Part shown: positions 23,881 to 35,379 of the stretch, piece after piece
How the letters are laid out: the number at the start of each line of letters is the position of its first letter
Position numbering within the stretch: position 1 is the stretch's first letter
DNA from: Xenorhabdus bovienii SS-2004
Lineage (GTDB): Bacteria; Pseudomonadota; Gammaproteobacteria; Enterobacterales; Enterobacteriaceae
Direction: 5' to 3'
Length of the DNA: 64,000 bases
Assembly: GCF_000027225.1 (NCBI RefSeq)
Contig: NC_013892.1
Location: forward strand, 3,720,001-3,784,000
The notes under the pieces: generated by a model
Databases searched by the model: none
The model's input: only the letters and a program-made list of their open reading frames with translations
What the model was told of the DNA's origin: nothing
Position numbers and translations under genes: made by a program

Positions 23881-24420
23881 ATGTTCCTAAAACGCGGATT
23901 AAGGATTACATCTTACTTTTATGGTGTATTTCTGGTGCATTCCTGTTGGGTACTTTGAAAATACAAAATATTAAGTACCGATTGTCATAAAATACCCTCG
24001 AACTTCTTTCAAAATGGCATAAAAACTAACAGGGACACTCTAACAAAATCAGCAGTAGCGAGACAGGAAATTTTGGTGACCAATTGAACATTCATTCAAA
24101 TGTAAAAGTAAATTCTTCGATATATATCAATTGATTAATTATTGGGTGAAGTTTTCCCAAAATAGCATGATTTAATTATTTATCATGTGGACTGCTTGAA
24201 TTTATGTTTTTTTATTATGCTTCACACCACACCGTTGTATGGCTGCAATCAGAATATTGCCATTCCGATCACACAAATGTAAGCAATTTGTTATCAAATA
24301 TTGTGTTGTCTGTATATTTCAATTAATTATTCGTTTTAGTTTTTTTCATTTCCCTATACTGGGGAAGCAAACACAAAAACAACAGGCTCATTGAGCCAAA
24401 AAATATCAAATGGGTGGGCT
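23881..24420. promoter_or_regulatory. Divergent yqjA / sstT upstream region
   Basis: About 540 bases, A+T-rich, no gene. A tight hairpin GGCTCA-T-TGAGCC (24385-24397) lies just upstream of the sstT ribosome-binding region and could affect its translation. No clear promoter was assigned. Confidence 0.4.
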
Positions 24421-25665
24421 ATGGAAAAACGACAAAAAGGCTTTGTGCAATATATTGTACAGGGAAGCCTTGTCACTCAAATTATTATTGGATTAATTGC
24501 AGGGATATTATTGGCATGGCTGCTACCTTCTACGGCTCAATCGGCTGATTTGCTTGGCTCTCTCTTCGTAAGTGCTCTTAAAGCTGTTGCCCCTGTGTTG
24601 GTCTGGATATTGGTGATGTCCTCGATTGCAAACCATAAAAAAGGACAAAAAACCAGTATTCGCCCGATCTTGATCCTTTATCTGCTTGGAACATTCGGTG
24701 CAGCGGTCGTGGCGGTTATCGGCAGTACGTTGTTTCCGTCAACGCTGATACTGGTGACTACTGATGCCAAAATTTCACCGCCAGACAATATCGTTGAAGT
24801 TATTAGAGGAATTTTGCTTAACATCGTTGTTAACCCGATTGATGCGATATTAAAAGGCAATTATGTTGGCATTCTGGCATGGTCAATTGGTTTAGGTATT
24901 GCTTTACGTCATGCCAAAGAATCGACCAAATCTCTGGTTCAGGATCTGGCTGAGGCTGTTACGCAGCTTGTGCGTGTTGTGATTCGTCTGGCACCCATCG
25001 GGATCTTTGGTCTGGTGGCTTCAACTATTGCCACAACCGGCTTCGAAGCACTGCTTGGCTATGTTCGACTGCTGGCTGTTCTGCTTGGCTGTATGATTAT
25101 CGTTGCCTTAGTGATTAATCCGCTGATTGTTTACTGGACAATTCGCCGCAACCCTTATCCGTTGGTTTTTGCCTGCCTGCGTGAAAGTGGTGTGACAGCA
25201 TTCTTTACCCGTAGTTCTGCGGCTAACATTCCCGTTAATATGGCAATGTGTCGCCGTATGAATCTGAATGAGGATACCTATTCAGTTTCTATCCCATTGG
25301 GGGCAACCATCAATATGGCGGGTGCAGCGGTTACGATCACGGTGCTGACGCTGGCCGCAGTCAATACACTGGATATGACGGTTGGCCTGCCAACTGCTAT
25401 TTTGCTGAGTGTGGTTTCTGTGATTGGTGCGTGTGGATCATCGGGAGTGGCGGGTGGCTCTTTGTTGTTGATCCCACTAGCGTGCAGCATATTCGGTATT
25501 TCCAATGAAATCGCCATGCAAGTTGTTGCGGTTGGTTTCATTATCGGTGTGTTGCAGGATTCTGCCGAAACTGGCCTGAATTCTTCCACTGACGTGCTGT
25601 TTACCGCTGCGGCTTGTCAGGCAGAAGATGCCCGTCTTAATGCGGATCAGTTGGCTCAACGTTAA
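24421..25665 (+). CDS. sstT: Serine/threonine:Na+ symporter
   Basis: 414 residues, exactly the E. coli SstT length. A sodium-coupled serine/threonine importer of the DAACS family with 8-9 membrane segments and two re-entrant loops. Signature stretches are [17 protein letters not shown] (HP1), [14 protein letters not shown] (ion/substrate-binding helix 7) and [13 protein letters not shown] (HP2 region). I use the ATG at 24421; an in-frame TTG at 24391 adds ten residues and lies in the hairpin. E. coli sstT is repressed by the GcvB small RNA; whether that holds here is untested. Confidence 0.94.
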   Translation: MEKRQKGFVQYIVQGSLVTQIIIGLIAGILLAWLLPSTAQSADLLGSLFVSALKAVAPVLVWILVMSSIANHKKGQKTSIRPILILYLLGTFGAAVVAVIGSTLFPSTLILVTTDAKISPPDNIVEVIRGILLNIVVNPIDAILKGNYVGILAWSIGLGIALRHAKESTKSLVQDLAEAVTQLVRVVIRLAPIGIFGLVASTIATTGFEALLGYVRLLAVLLGCMIIVALVINPLIVYWTIRRNPYPLVFACLRESGVTAFFTRSSAANIPVNMAMCRRMNLNEDTYSVSIPLGATINMAGAAVTITVLTLAAVNTLDMTVGLPTAILLSVVSVIGACGSSGVAGGSLLLIPLACSIFGISNEIAMQVVAVGFIIGVLQDSAETGLNSSTDVLFTAAACQAEDARLNADQLAQR

Positions 25666-25681
25666 TGATTGTCTGAAATAA

Positions 25682-25720
25682 AAACGGTGGTAATCAGCGG
25701 ATAGCTTTTTATCACCGTTT
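25682..25720. terminator. Convergent sstT / fadH terminator
   Basis: Imperfect inverted repeat AAACGGTG / CACCGTTT at 25682-25720 with a long loop, between the two convergent genes. Confidence 0.5.
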
Positions 25721-25748
25721 CTACATTTAAGGTCTAAAACTTGTGCAG

Positions 25749-28085
<2,337 letters not shown>

Positions 28086-28682
28086 ATGAAGAAAATAACC
28101 GAATGGGTCATATTATCTGGAAAGTTCGTTACTCTGGTGCCTTTGGAACATAACAGGCATGATGAATTTGTGCGGGCTATTGAAGAGGGGCAATTGCATC
28201 AGCTGTGGTATACCAATATTCCTGAACCCGCTAATGTGAAGGCTGATATCGAACGCCGTTTGGCGTTGCATGAACAGGGCAGTATGTTGCCTTTTACTGT
28301 GATTGATAACCAAACCGGTGTGGCAGTTGGCATGACCACCTATATGAATATTGATGCCAAAACTCCCAGACTGGAGATTGGCTCAACATGGTATGCACGT
28401 TCTGCCCAGAGAACGCCTATCAATACAGAAGCTAAATATCTACTGCTGGAATATGCGTTTGAACAACTTGGCGGTGTTGCCGTGGAATTTCGTACCCATT
28501 TTCTGAATCACCAAAGCCGCAGAGCTATCGAGCGTCTGGGTGCAAAACTGGATGGTATTCTGCGCAGTCACTTGCGTGCAAAGGATGGTTCAATAAGAGA
28601 CACTTGTGTATACAGCATGCTTGCCAGCGAGTGGCCTGCCATTAAAACTCATCTTTTATGGCTAATGGCAAAGCCACGCTAA
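28086..28682 (+). CDS. GNAT N-acetyltransferase (RimJ/RimL-like)
   Basis: 198 residues. The layout matches RimJ/RimL-type acetyltransferases, which acetylate protein N-termini or small amines from acetyl-CoA: RHDEFVRAIEEG, a central strand (LPFTVIDNQTGVAVGMTTYMN), RLEIGSTWYARSAQRTPINTEAKYLLLEYAF (acetyl-CoA region) and VEFRTHFLNHQSRRAIERLGAK. The ATG at 28086 is preceded by GGAG; an upstream ATG at 28056 is not supported. The substrate cannot be inferred and it is monocistronic. Confidence 0.85.
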   Translation: MKKITEWVILSGKFVTLVPLEHNRHDEFVRAIEEGQLHQLWYTNIPEPANVKADIERRLALHEQGSMLPFTVIDNQTGVAVGMTTYMNIDAKTPRLEIGSTWYARSAQRTPINTEAKYLLLEYAFEQLGGVAVEFRTHFLNHQSRRAIERLGAKLDGILRSHLRAKDGSIRDTCVYSMLASEWPAIKTHLLWLMAKPR

Positions 28683-28714
28683 ACACGCGATCAAGTATCC
28701 CCTTTTGATGATAA

Positions 28715-29650
28715 TTAATCAGTCAGGGCTGCTTTGATATGGTTATCCAGCTCGTCCAGCAGTTGGTAACGGCGGCGATATTCGGCGCGTTTCTTGCTGG
28801 CGATTTCTTCCAGGGATTTCCTTTCTATGGCTGATGGCAGATGGAAATCATTATTTTCCTTCCTGATACCATTCAGGGATTCCCAGAAGGCGTTATAATC
28901 GGCCACCATCTTATCTTTCTTTTTATGCCAATAGCGGATACTGCGATAAATATGTGTCTCATTGCTGACCGCCAAGATCTGCTCACAATTCGCATGAGAG
29001 GCAAAACGGCAGATGGATTCAATCAACAAACGTTTAGGAAATAATCCATAACATTCTTTGGTGGCATGGCGGATAATATCCAGAGAACTATCCATTTTAG
29101 CAGGGCCTTGTAATACACCAATGAATAATGTTTGCTTACCCTTAATCGTCAATAAAGTGAATGCGCATTTCGCCAGAATGACATTTTCTGTTGTGGTAAT
29201 ATATAACGAAAGCTCACCTTCTTTATTAAGATTATCCAATGAATCAATATATATCATGAATGATTCATTTTTACCCTGAACCGTTGCCAGCAAATAAGCA
29301 TGAGTATCAAATATTTTGTTGATAACAGCCGGCTCTAATTGTTCAAATAATATCTTATAATGTTCATTAAGTGCACAAACAATCTGTTTACGCTTGAAAT
29401 TGATGCTCAAATATGGACGATGCAATTTGCAGGGCAAGCTGGGTTGCTTTTTTAAAATATCCTTATAAAGCGGTGTCTTAGCAATTTTATTTAAAAGCTT
29501 AAGTGTAGAAATAGGCGTAAAAATGCTGCGCAGAGCGAATTTAGTTCGATAACTGGAAGAATGCCAGTATTCACCGGGGGTAACACGCTTTCCGACAAGA
29601 TCAGCAAACAGCTTCATACCTGAAGAAGCAGGTTGTTGTAGATAATTCAT
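28715..29650 (-). CDS. VirK/YbjX family protein (DUF535)
   Basis: 311 residues. The DUF535 family includes Shigella VirK and Salmonella YbjX/SomA, linked to outer-membrane composition and resistance to host peptides; mechanism unknown. Recognised from the order of KLHRPYLSINF, a central strand-rich region, FIGVLQGP, DIIRHATKECYGLFPKRLLIE and the basic C-terminal stretch SKKRAEYRRRYQLLDEL. I chose the ATG at 29650 over a TTG at 29665. It is convergent with the GNAT gene and A+T-rich at both flanks. Confidence 0.8.
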   Translation of the reverse strand: MNYLQQPASSGMKLFADLVGKRVTPGEYWHSSSYRTKFALRSIFTPISTLKLLNKIAKTPLYKDILKKQPSLPCKLHRPYLSINFKRKQIVCALNEHYKILFEQLEPAVINKIFDTHAYLLATVQGKNESFMIYIDSLDNLNKEGELSLYITTTENVILAKCAFTLLTIKGKQTLFIGVLQGPAKMDSSLDIIRHATKECYGLFPKRLLIESICRFASHANCEQILAVSNETHIYRSIRYWHKKKDKMVADYNAFWESLNGIRKENNDFHLPSAIERKSLEEIASKKRAEYRRRYQLLDELDNHIKAALTD

Positions 29651-30042
29651 TAGGATTAAACTCAATAACTAAAAACTTTGCCAAGTATATCATTGATTCA
29701 CTCAATGATATTAAAACGTTTGTAAATCATTTAATTACTTTAAATTTCTTTATTTAATGTTTTTTATGCAGACCTTTGTTGATAAATCTTATTATTTATT
29801 TAATGTTATTAAAGAGGAATTTATTAGTATTAATGGTTAGAATAAATAAAATTATATTAATATATTCATATAAATAATGAGTTATTTATTTTATATTCTT
29901 TATAAATAAGATGTAATTGTTAATATATTTGAGTAAAATTGTAATTTATTCTCCAGAATAGCCCAATTTGCTGTTTAACATTCTGGGCTATCAATGTGGC
30001 TTATTCTTGTTTGTCTAAAACGGAAATGAATATCGGCTGAAT
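29651..30042. other. A+T-rich intergenic region
   Basis: About 390 bases of very A+T-rich DNA (long TTATTTAATG-like runs) between the divergent DUF535 gene and the convergent GNAT end. No gene, RNA or clear terminator seen. Such DNA would be a natural H-NS target, which is inference. Confidence 0.4.
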
Positions 30043-30480
30043 TTAAGCGAGTTTCATATGCAATAGTGGAAATGGATTCCCTTGCCCATCGACTGCTGAA
30101 CGGGCAAAAACCTGAAACCCCATATGCTTATAGAAGCCAACACCTTGTTCATTCTGTTCGTTTACATCCAGTTCGTTGATCTGCAATTCAGTCATTGCAA
30201 ATGCCAGCAGCATCTTGCCGATCCCTTGACCTCGTGCCTGTGGTGAAATAAATAGCATTTCTACTCGTTGTTGATCGACTGCCACAAATCCTTCGATGAT
30301 ATGTTGATCATTTACAACCTTATAGATGATTAAATTGGGTAAGTAATCATTCAAGATAAGGGGACGTAGATCTTCAATTATAGTTTCAGGCAGAAAATCA
30401 TGGGTAGCACGCACAGAGGCTTCCCAAATCTGGATAAGAATCGCGAAATCCGTTTCAGTGGCTTGCTTTAAATACATCAT
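30043..30480 (-). CDS. GNAT N-acetyltransferase
   Basis: 145 residues. A small single-domain GNAT: LKQATETDFAILIQIWEASVR at the N-terminus, VEMLFISPQARGQGIGKMLL (acetyl-CoA pyrophosphate loop, Q/RxxGxG/A type), and VNEQNEQGVGFYKHMGFQVF with the typical Asn and Tyr. The C-terminus GQGNPFPLLHMKLA resembles YiaC/PanZ-like acetyltransferases. The ATG at 30480 has GGAG just upstream; the frame extends to the stop of the preceding exporter gene, so the two are probably one transcript. Confidence 0.85.
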   Translation of the reverse strand: MMYLKQATETDFAILIQIWEASVRATHDFLPETIIEDLRPLILNDYLPNLIIYKVVNDQHIIEGFVAVDQQRVEMLFISPQARGQGIGKMLLAFAMTELQINELDVNEQNEQGVGFYKHMGFQVFARSAVDGQGNPFPLLHMKLA

Positions 30481-30512
30481 ATATCTCCGCAGATTATGCC
30501 TTGGTTTAGCCA

Positions 30513-31679
30513 CTAGTTTGCCAAAATATGGTCTTTACGGCGCAGGCTCGCCAGTAGCATATAAATAGCAGTGGCCAGTAAGACAATGAAAAAGAAATTC
30601 ATTAATCCATTGTGTTGCAGCATAAAATTCCCTGCGCCCAGGGGGCCAATGGAGGAGCCGATACTGTAACTTAACAGCATCACTTGAGTTGCAGCCACAA
30701 TGCAGGATGAATCCAGATTATCGCAGGCCAGCGTGATGGCGATCGGATAGAGTGCAAAGGAAGACATTCCCAGAAGCCCCAATGCCACGATCATTACAAT
30801 ATAATTTTCAGAAAGGTAGATCATTCCCATCGCAAACACGCCGAGTAGTGAAACCATTGCCAGTAACAGCGTTTTGCTCACTATGACAGACAGTCTACTG
30901 ACAATGGGCTGAATCACCATTCCGCCCAAAATAGTCGCGGCCATTAATACACCAACCTGCTCACCATCGAAGTGGCTTTGGCTTAACGATAAAGGCATCA
31001 GACCGTAAATCGTCCCCATGACAACCCCTGACGTAATACAACCGACTATCGCTGGTTTGCTGAATTGGGCAATTTTTTTCAGCGATAAGCTCTGATGCTG
31101 GAGAGCGGGAGGTTGCCCTTGGCTTATAAGTAATGGCGGCAGGATGGCTAGCAATAGCAGAGCCAGCACCACAATGAAAGGCACTATACCCTGAGTCCCT
31201 ATAAAGCCAATAGCCAGCTGACCCAGTGTTGTACCACCATAGAGGGAAGTCATGTAAAAACTCAGACGTTTGGCCCGTTCTTTAGGGCTATCACCCATTA
31301 ACAACCAAGACTCTACCACGACAAAAATCCCTGCAACGGCGATCCCCGCCACGCAGCGAATAACCAGCCAGATCTCTTTAGTCGGAAAAAAAGGCAAAAC
31401 AACAACCGTCGTGGCTAAAAGCAGCAAAAAACTAATAAATGAAAAGCGGTGGCCTATTTTGGCAATAACAGGTTCAATCATAGTTGAGCCTATTAATAAA
31501 CCTACGTAATAAGCGCTGGCCAACCAGCTGGCATAACCCGTATCGATGCTGAAACTTGCCATCGATAACGGAATTAAACTCATTAAGTAACCAGAAGCAA
31601 TCGCAAATACCGTCAAGCCTGCGACAGGTACAAATGCACTGTCATTGTTGCGCAGCAGTTTCACTACTGTCGTCTCCAC
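30513..31679 (-). CDS. MFS transporter, YcaD-like
   Basis: 388 residues, 12 predicted membrane segments. Resembles E. coli YcaD (VVVESWLLMGDS, LSFYMTSLYGGTTLGQL, ISGIV/TSGVVMGTIYGLMPLSL, and LLSYSIGSSIGP). The substrate is unknown; the family is grouped with drug/metabolite efflux permeases. It is the first gene of a two-gene unit with the downstream GNAT and is the last gene before the G+C-rich island. Confidence 0.85.
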   Translation of the reverse strand: METTVVKLLRNNDSAFVPVAGLTVFAIASGYLMSLIPLSMASFSIDTGYASWLASAYYVGLLIGSTMIEPVIAKIGHRFSFISFLLLLATTVVVLPFFPTKEIWLVIRCVAGIAVAGIFVVVESWLLMGDSPKERAKRLSFYMTSLYGGTTLGQLAIGFIGTQGIVPFIVVLALLLLAILPPLLISQGQPPALQHQSLSLKKIAQFSKPAIVGCITSGVVMGTIYGLMPLSLSQSHFDGEQVGVLMAATILGGMVIQPIVSRLSVIVSKTLLLAMVSLLGVFAMGMIYLSENYIVMIVALGLLGMSSFALYPIAITLACDNLDSSCIVAATQVMLLSYSIGSSIGPLGAGNFMLQHNGLMNFFFIVLLATAIYMLLASLRRKDHILAN

Positions 31680-32038
31680 ATAAAAAATCAGCTAGATATG
31701 CGCTGCTTCTCATCAAAATTTTGCCGAATGGCGGTAACGATATATGCCAGGGATTGGGATATATCTTGGTGATTTAAGCAGTAGATAAGTCGCTCAATAA
31801 CCTTGAGCGCTGCGGACTATAGCCCTTTACTCCGGAGAGATACAATGAGAAAAACTGATACTCATGAATGAAAAGATTCATGAAAGAGTGGGGGAAAATA
31901 ATTAGTCAATGTTGGGTTAAGGCGCATTGACCTTTTGCTGTTCAATCGATTTGACTGGAACAAAAAATATGTTCCAGTCAAATCGATTGAACAGCCAGAT
32001 ACAAACCTGAAAAATGCTTTTAGCTAGGCCAACTTCCA
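31680..32038. other. Island boundary region
   Basis: About 360 non-coding bases between the exporter gene and the last gene of the island operon. It holds a small hairpin (CGCTCAA/TTGAGCG, 31791-31809), CATGAATG/ATTCATGA (31863-31882) and the long perfect inverted repeat listed separately. No tRNA or integrase. Confidence 0.5.
31937..31995. repeat. 25-bp perfect inverted repeat
   Basis: Arms 31937-31961 and 31971-31995 are perfect reverse complements (arm begins GCTGTTCAATCGATTTGACT), separated by AAAAAATAT. There is no T tract on either side. It lies 43 bases beyond the end of the island operon. It could terminate the operon, or be a recombination or mobile-element remnant. Confidence 0.8.
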
Positions 32039-33394
32039 CTACTTTGGCGCAGCATACACACTTGGCGACCAAGCGGCCGGTGCAATCGCGAGGAAGCGTT
32101 TCAGTTCACATACTATCGTCTCTACCGACAAGCTACTCAGCGATGCGCCGTCGCGTCCAAGCCGTGGCATAATGTGTTGCACACCATCGTAGTGCCAGCG
32201 GCAATCTTTCGTTTCGGCTGACTGTAACGCCCGCGCTAAAATCGATAGATCACGACGCGGCCGTGGCGCAGCGGAATGTAACTCCACCCATCCTTCATAA
32301 CGCTGATGGACGACTATGTCGCCCTGCGTGACGAGTGCAATCGTCGATAATGGCGTGCGGTTGTGGAAGGCAATAGACGAAAGTCCGAAGTAACGTTGCG
32401 GTACGCGTACATATGGCACATTAGAAGTAGGTAGACGGAATACCGCAAGATCAATCTCAGGATACTGCTCAACCATCACGTTCGGACTGTCGAGTAGCAC
32501 TTCCGTTTCCATATGATGCTGCTCGGCGTCACGCCAAAGCGCATCATGGATCACAGAAGCATCCAGTAAGTCACGCAATGCCGGCAGCAGCGTGCGGAAA
32601 AGTGCCGTAATGCGCACACTTTCGTTTGGTACCGTTCCCGCGGCGTGCAATGCTTGCTCAGTGATTGCGTTCAGCGCGAATGCGAGTCGGCGCGCCTTCG
32701 TGCTATGACCACACGCGAAATCACCGAACCGTGCGACGTCGGCGAGAAGTTGTCCATGACTCTGCGCATGTTCAGGCGCGATCAGTGCGTAGACAGATGC
32801 GAGCCCGTCTAAATCAAAGTGGTCGGTCGTCACGTGCCGCACATCAGGATACTCTGACATGTCAGGCAAAAAGCGCAGTACGCTCTCAGTCGACAGGTTT
32901 GCTTGGTAGCGTGCGGGAGTCCGGTTCGCTGGCCAGTGCGACAGTGTAAGCCGTGTGGCTGTATTATGGATCGCGTCGGCTGCTATATTCGGCACGTTGC
33001 GCGTCTCTTCGAACGGCAGGAAAGCGAGGCGATCGCTGGGCGATAACCGTACTGCTTGGATAGGTGATGACGAGGCCGCAACGGTAACTTTCGGCGTGAG
33101 CACGGCAAGGCGAGCACCGTCAGCATCAGACTCACGCCATTCAAGTTCGCCATGACGGCTGAGATCGTAATACAGCACTGCAAGATTTTGGCGTCGTAGG
33201 TCGTATGGATTGCCGTTTCGTGTAATGGTCCCTCCTCCCGCAATCAGGTTTTGTAGATCGAAGAATTGATTGTCACGGATCGCGACAACGCGGCTTGCGA
33301 GAAGCCGCAGTTCAAATCCATCGAGCTTAGCGGCAACGTCATCATCAACCTGCACGAAGCAATCACCGTCGTGAAGAGGAAGGGAATTTATCAT
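32039..33394 (-). CDS. Uncharacterised protein with DHFDLDG motif (DUF6687-like)
   Basis: 451 residues; no firm function. The N-terminal 150 residues are mixed alpha/beta. The segment FLPFEETRNVPNIAADAIHN, LTLSHWPANRTP, then TTDHFDLDGLASVYAL, then RFGDFACG resembles what I recall of DUF6687 proteins. DHFDLDG is reminiscent of the DHxDxDG metal site of DHH phosphoesterases. The ATG at 33394 overlaps the upstream stop (ATGA) and has GGAG; a longer frame to 33640 runs through the upstream gene. It is the last gene of the nine-gene island operon, so it may act in tailoring or resistance; this is inference. Confidence 0.6.
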   Translation of the reverse strand: MINSLPLHDGDCFVQVDDDVAAKLDGFELRLLASRVVAIRDNQFFDLQNLIAGGGTITRNGNPYDLRRQNLAVLYYDLSRHGELEWRESDADGARLAVLTPKVTVAASSSPIQAVRLSPSDRLAFLPFEETRNVPNIAADAIHNTATRLTLSHWPANRTPARYQANLSTESVLRFLPDMSEYPDVRHVTTDHFDLDGLASVYALIAPEHAQSHGQLLADVARFGDFACGHSTKARRLAFALNAITEQALHAAGTVPNESVRITALFRTLLPALRDLLDASVIHDALWRDAEQHHMETEVLLDSPNVMVEQYPEIDLAVFRLPTSNVPYVRVPQRYFGLSSIAFHNRTPLSTIALVTQGDIVVHQRYEGWVELHSAAPRPRRDLSILARALQSAETKDCRWHYDGVQHIMPRLGRDGASLSSLSVETIVCELKRFLAIAPAAWSPSVYAAPK

Positions 33395-33903
33395 CGAATG
33401 TCTCCTATCAACTCGGATGTCATACTGAGATGGAACAACAAAAATGCGGCTATCGACCAGATGATGATAGCGATGTGTGTAAGTTGCAGACCTTCTTGGC
33501 GTATCCAGTAGCCATACCACAATCCCCCCAGTAACAGCACGAATGCGCACGCAGCAAAGCCGGTAATACCCACGCTGAGCCATAATAGCGTGTCCGGGTG
33601 TGATGCAGCCGTTGTCAGTAGCAAATAGCCGCTGATCCACATAGCGATAGCGGTCAGTGCCTGCAATATCACAATGACGGCAAGCGCAGCGCTATGTATC
33701 GCCCGTGATGTTGTTGCACGACGCAGCAACGGGGTATTCACGGGCGGTTCCTGTTTGAGCAGCGTCATGCTCATCATGCGACCTACTGTGCCCGTCGTCA
33801 CTGTGAATGACTGCACATTATTGATCATGCCTATTGTCGCCCATCCGGCTATCCCGAACGCATGCAGAGCCTTAAATAGAGCAATTCCGGTTATCGGATC
33901 CAT
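33391..33903 (-). CDS. DUF2165-like small integral membrane protein
   Basis: 170 residues with four hydrophobic segments. The pattern NNVQSFTVTTGTVGRMMSM, RRATTSRAIHSAALAVIVILQALTA and FVLLLGGLWYGYWI matches the DUF2165 family of predicted membrane proteins (NN..DY..N..FV.HVLSMD in typical members); no function is known. The stop overlaps the start of the next gene in ATGA, and it follows the DHA2 exporter gene by 35 bases. It may be an accessory of the exporter or the biosynthetic cluster; nothing in the sequence proves this. Confidence 0.75.
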   Translation of the reverse strand: MDPITGIALFKALHAFGIAGWATIGMINNVQSFTVTTGTVGRMMSMTLLKQEPPVNTPLLRRATTSRAIHSAALAVIVILQALTAIAMWISGYLLLTTAASHPDTLLWLSVGITGFAACAFVLLLGGLWYGYWIRQEGLQLTHIAIIIWSIAAFLLFHLSMTSELIGDIR

Positions 33904-33938
33904 GATGAGTCCTTATTAATTGGAGACGTTCGGCGCGT

Positions 33939-35342
33939 CTATGTGAGGCGTACACGGCGTACGACAAACGTAGCGAGCACCGGAGCAATTGCAAAGACAG
34001 CGAACAGCCACATAGCGGCATTCTGCGCGCCAGCCAAACCACCTGGGTCAGAGAATCCGGCAAGATTCGCTACGATGCCTGCAAATGCGGAGCCAATGGC
34101 TGTCGCATACAGTTGCACCGTCGTGATCGACGTCGACGCAAGATCTTCCTGACCAGCAGGCGCGTTTGTAAACACCTGCGTGAGCAGATGCGGCCAGGCG
34201 GCACCAATACCAGCTCCAACCGCTGCGAGCGCTATGCACATCAACGTAAGGCTAGAAACCGGGCTGAGCAGATGCTGCGATGGCATGATGACTGCGAGCA
34301 TGATGAGCGCAAGCACAACGAGAATTGGGCCTCGCCGCACAAGCGCCTGCGCAGTATGTGCGCTGCGTCCGGAGCTGAATAGCGAGCCAGCTGTCCAACC
34401 CGCCGCCATCAGTGCAGTCGCATAGCCGGCGATTAACGGCTGATAGCCGTGGATGGTCTGCAGAAAATACGGCACGAATATCTCGGTCGTCATCCCGATT
34501 ACAAGCAGGCTCATGCATGCATAAATTGCACCAAGAGATGCGCGCACATCGTATGCGCCGGTCGGCAGTAGTTTAATTTTCGACTTACGATCAACGCGCG
34601 CAATCAACACGACGATCACGAGTCCAGCTGCGACACCGGCGATGTTTGCAAAAATCTCCTTCGACAGGCTGGCGACCGATATGATAAGTACCGATACACC
34701 GAGCAGCAGGATTTTGCCAATTGCGGCCCGATCCGTCTGTGCACTAGATTTCTCATAGGCGGGCAACTGGACGAGTACGATCACAGCAAGCACGGCGGCA
34801 ACAGGCAAAAGAGCGATAAATGCAAGACGCCAAGTGTCTGAGTGCGCAAAGATGCCGCCGATTGCAGGGCCGCAGAGTGTTGCGATACCCCACATACCGG
34901 ACACCATCGCCATTGCGCGGGGCCACAACCGCCCGTCGAATACGATACGGATGAGTGCGTAGCTGAGTGCAAACAGAATGCCACCGCCGAAGCCCTGCAC
35001 AAATCGTCCAACAAGCATCCACAACATGTCCTTTGCACTTGCACACACGAGCGTTCCCACACAAAACACGATGAGAGCGACGAGATAAGCAGCACGTGGT
35101 CCGAAACGGCTTAGCACGTTTTTGGACAATGGCGCGCCAATAATCGATGCAACCATGAACAGCGTGGTGTTCCATGCATAGTACTCAAGCCCACCAATAT
35201 CTCGTACGACGGACGGTAGGATTGTCGTCGCGATATAGATATTGATCGCATGTAGCGCGACTCCTCCTGCAAGCGCGATTGAAAGCAAGCCGTTGCGTCC
35301 GGAAAGCAGTTCCCCCCAAGAGGGGGCATTGTTAGAACTCAT
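33939..35342 (-). CDS. DHA2-type MFS exporter
   Basis: 467 residues with about 14 membrane segments. Motifs of drug:H+ antiporters: NIYIATTILPSVVRDIGG at TM1, SKNVLSRFGPRAAYL (motif A-like loop), RFVQGFGGGILFALSYALI (motif B region) and GPAIGGIF (motif C). DHA2 pumps usually export amphiphilic or planar drugs. Its place inside the azapteridine-like operon suggests product efflux and self-protection (inference). Known toxoflavin loci use an RND pump (ToxFGHI), so this would be a different export solution. Confidence 0.88.
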   Translation of the reverse strand: MSSNNAPSWGELLSGRNGLLSIALAGGVALHAINIYIATTILPSVVRDIGGLEYYAWNTTLFMVASIIGAPLSKNVLSRFGPRAAYLVALIVFCVGTLVCASAKDMLWMLVGRFVQGFGGGILFALSYALIRIVFDGRLWPRAMAMVSGMWGIATLCGPAIGGIFAHSDTWRLAFIALLPVAAVLAVIVLVQLPAYEKSSAQTDRAAIGKILLLGVSVLIISVASLSKEIFANIAGVAAGLVIVVLIARVDRKSKIKLLPTGAYDVRASLGAIYACMSLLVIGMTTEIFVPYFLQTIHGYQPLIAGYATALMAAGWTAGSLFSSGRSAHTAQALVRRGPILVVLALIMLAVIMPSQHLLSPVSSLTLMCIALAAVGAGIGAAWPHLLTQVFTNAPAGQEDLASTSITTVQLYATAIGSAFAGIVANLAGFSDPGGLAGAQNAAMWLFAVFAIAPVLATFVVRRVRLT

Positions 35343-35379
35343 GGACTACCTCGTCTGTTGATAGGTTGAATAATGGTCA

